Shown: piece after piece, positions 63,801 through 64,000 of the stretch
How positions within the stretch are numbered: position 1 is the stretch's first letter
Layout: every line of letters begins with the position of its first letter
Origin: Sarcophilus harrisii
Taxonomy: Eukaryota; Chordata; Mammalia; Dasyuromorphia; Dasyuridae
Reading direction: 5' to 3'
NCBI RefSeq assembly: GCF_902635505.1
Contig: NC_045432.1
Span: 5,639,275-5,703,274 of the forward strand
DNA: 64,000 bases
The notes under the pieces: model-generated
What the model was told of the DNA's origin: nothing
The model's input: the letters and a program-made list of their open reading frames with translations, nothing else
Database searches by the model: none
Program-made: the position numbers and the translations under genes

Positions 63801-64000
63801 TAATATGAGGAGATATGTAACCATCAGAATTTTATCATCCGCAGAGGTCTTGGAGGCGATCTAATTAGGCCAAGGGCCTTAGTGAGATTCTGTGACACTG
63901 TGATGATTGCAAAAGAATGGAATGGTGGGCAAGAGGAGTGTGCTGGGAGAGAGCGAAGGGAGAAGCAGCAGAGGGGAAATTACCCCCAAATGGGGTGAGC

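Larger units (their letters stand above)
51684..64000 (+). other. IKBKG intron 2 (start), exon 3 not reached
   Basis: More than 12.3 kb without a NEMO exon 3 (which should encode the DAIRQSNQ segment). The intron is filled with HAL1 and L1 pieces, an LTR-flanked fossil and SINEs, listed separately. Stretches without a named element are about 53.65-54.0, 54.45-54.95 and 55.27-55.6 kb. Confidence 0.8.

Noticed and set aside
51684-64000. Further IKBKG exons
   Set aside because: No sequence for the DAIRQSNQ-type exon 3 or later coiled-coil exons was found. Intron 2 appears to extend past the window.

Overview
The window is mammalian nuclear DNA, very probably from a marsupial. Two multi-exon genes can be read. 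G6PD (glucose-6-phosphate dehydrogenase) lies on the minus strand with coding exons between about 25.7 and 42.2 kb. The start of IKBKG (NEMO) lies on the plus strand, with its first coding exon at 51.48-51.68 kb. The two sit head to head across a CpG-rich promoter at about 43.6-44.9 kb, the arrangement known in other mammals. Marsupial origin is inferred from the L1 subtype, the half-L1 (HAL1) elements, the tRNA-derived SINEs and G6PD residues that I recall from marsupial G6PD (for example the Lys-Asp-Val-Lys-Leu-Pro junction of exons 10/11).

Layout: 0-25 kb has no recognisable gene. It holds an LTR-like fragment, a long polypyrimidine tract, a near full-length minus-strand L1 (about 3.4-9.76 kb), an older minus-strand L1 split by later insertions (about 12.28-19.47 kb), HAL1 fragments on both strands, and unassigned sequence (21.6-25.3 kb) that should include the G6PD 3' flank. 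25.7-44 kb is G6PD, GC-rich and nearly free of L1, with only old L2/MIR-type repeats. Exons 2-11 were placed to the base; they have the family exon lengths and phases, and every junction is GT/AG. Exons 12 and 13 are recognisable but carry many small deletions. 44.6-64 kb holds IKBKG exon 1 candidates, intron 1, exon 2 and the start of intron 2. Intron 2 is rich in HAL1, L1, SINE and one LTR-flanked fossil. IKBKG exon 3 and later exons are outside the window.

Functionally, G6PD makes NADPH in the cytosolic pentose phosphate pathway and IKBKG is the regulatory subunit of the IkB kinase complex. They share a promoter region but act in different pathways. There are no CRISPR arrays, operons or other bacterial-type systems. 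The observations most worth checking are the eroded 3' end of G6PD, a perfect 14-bp inverted repeat carrying two opposed ETS-type sites in the promoter, and nested L1/HAL1/SINE insertions with readable target-site duplications.
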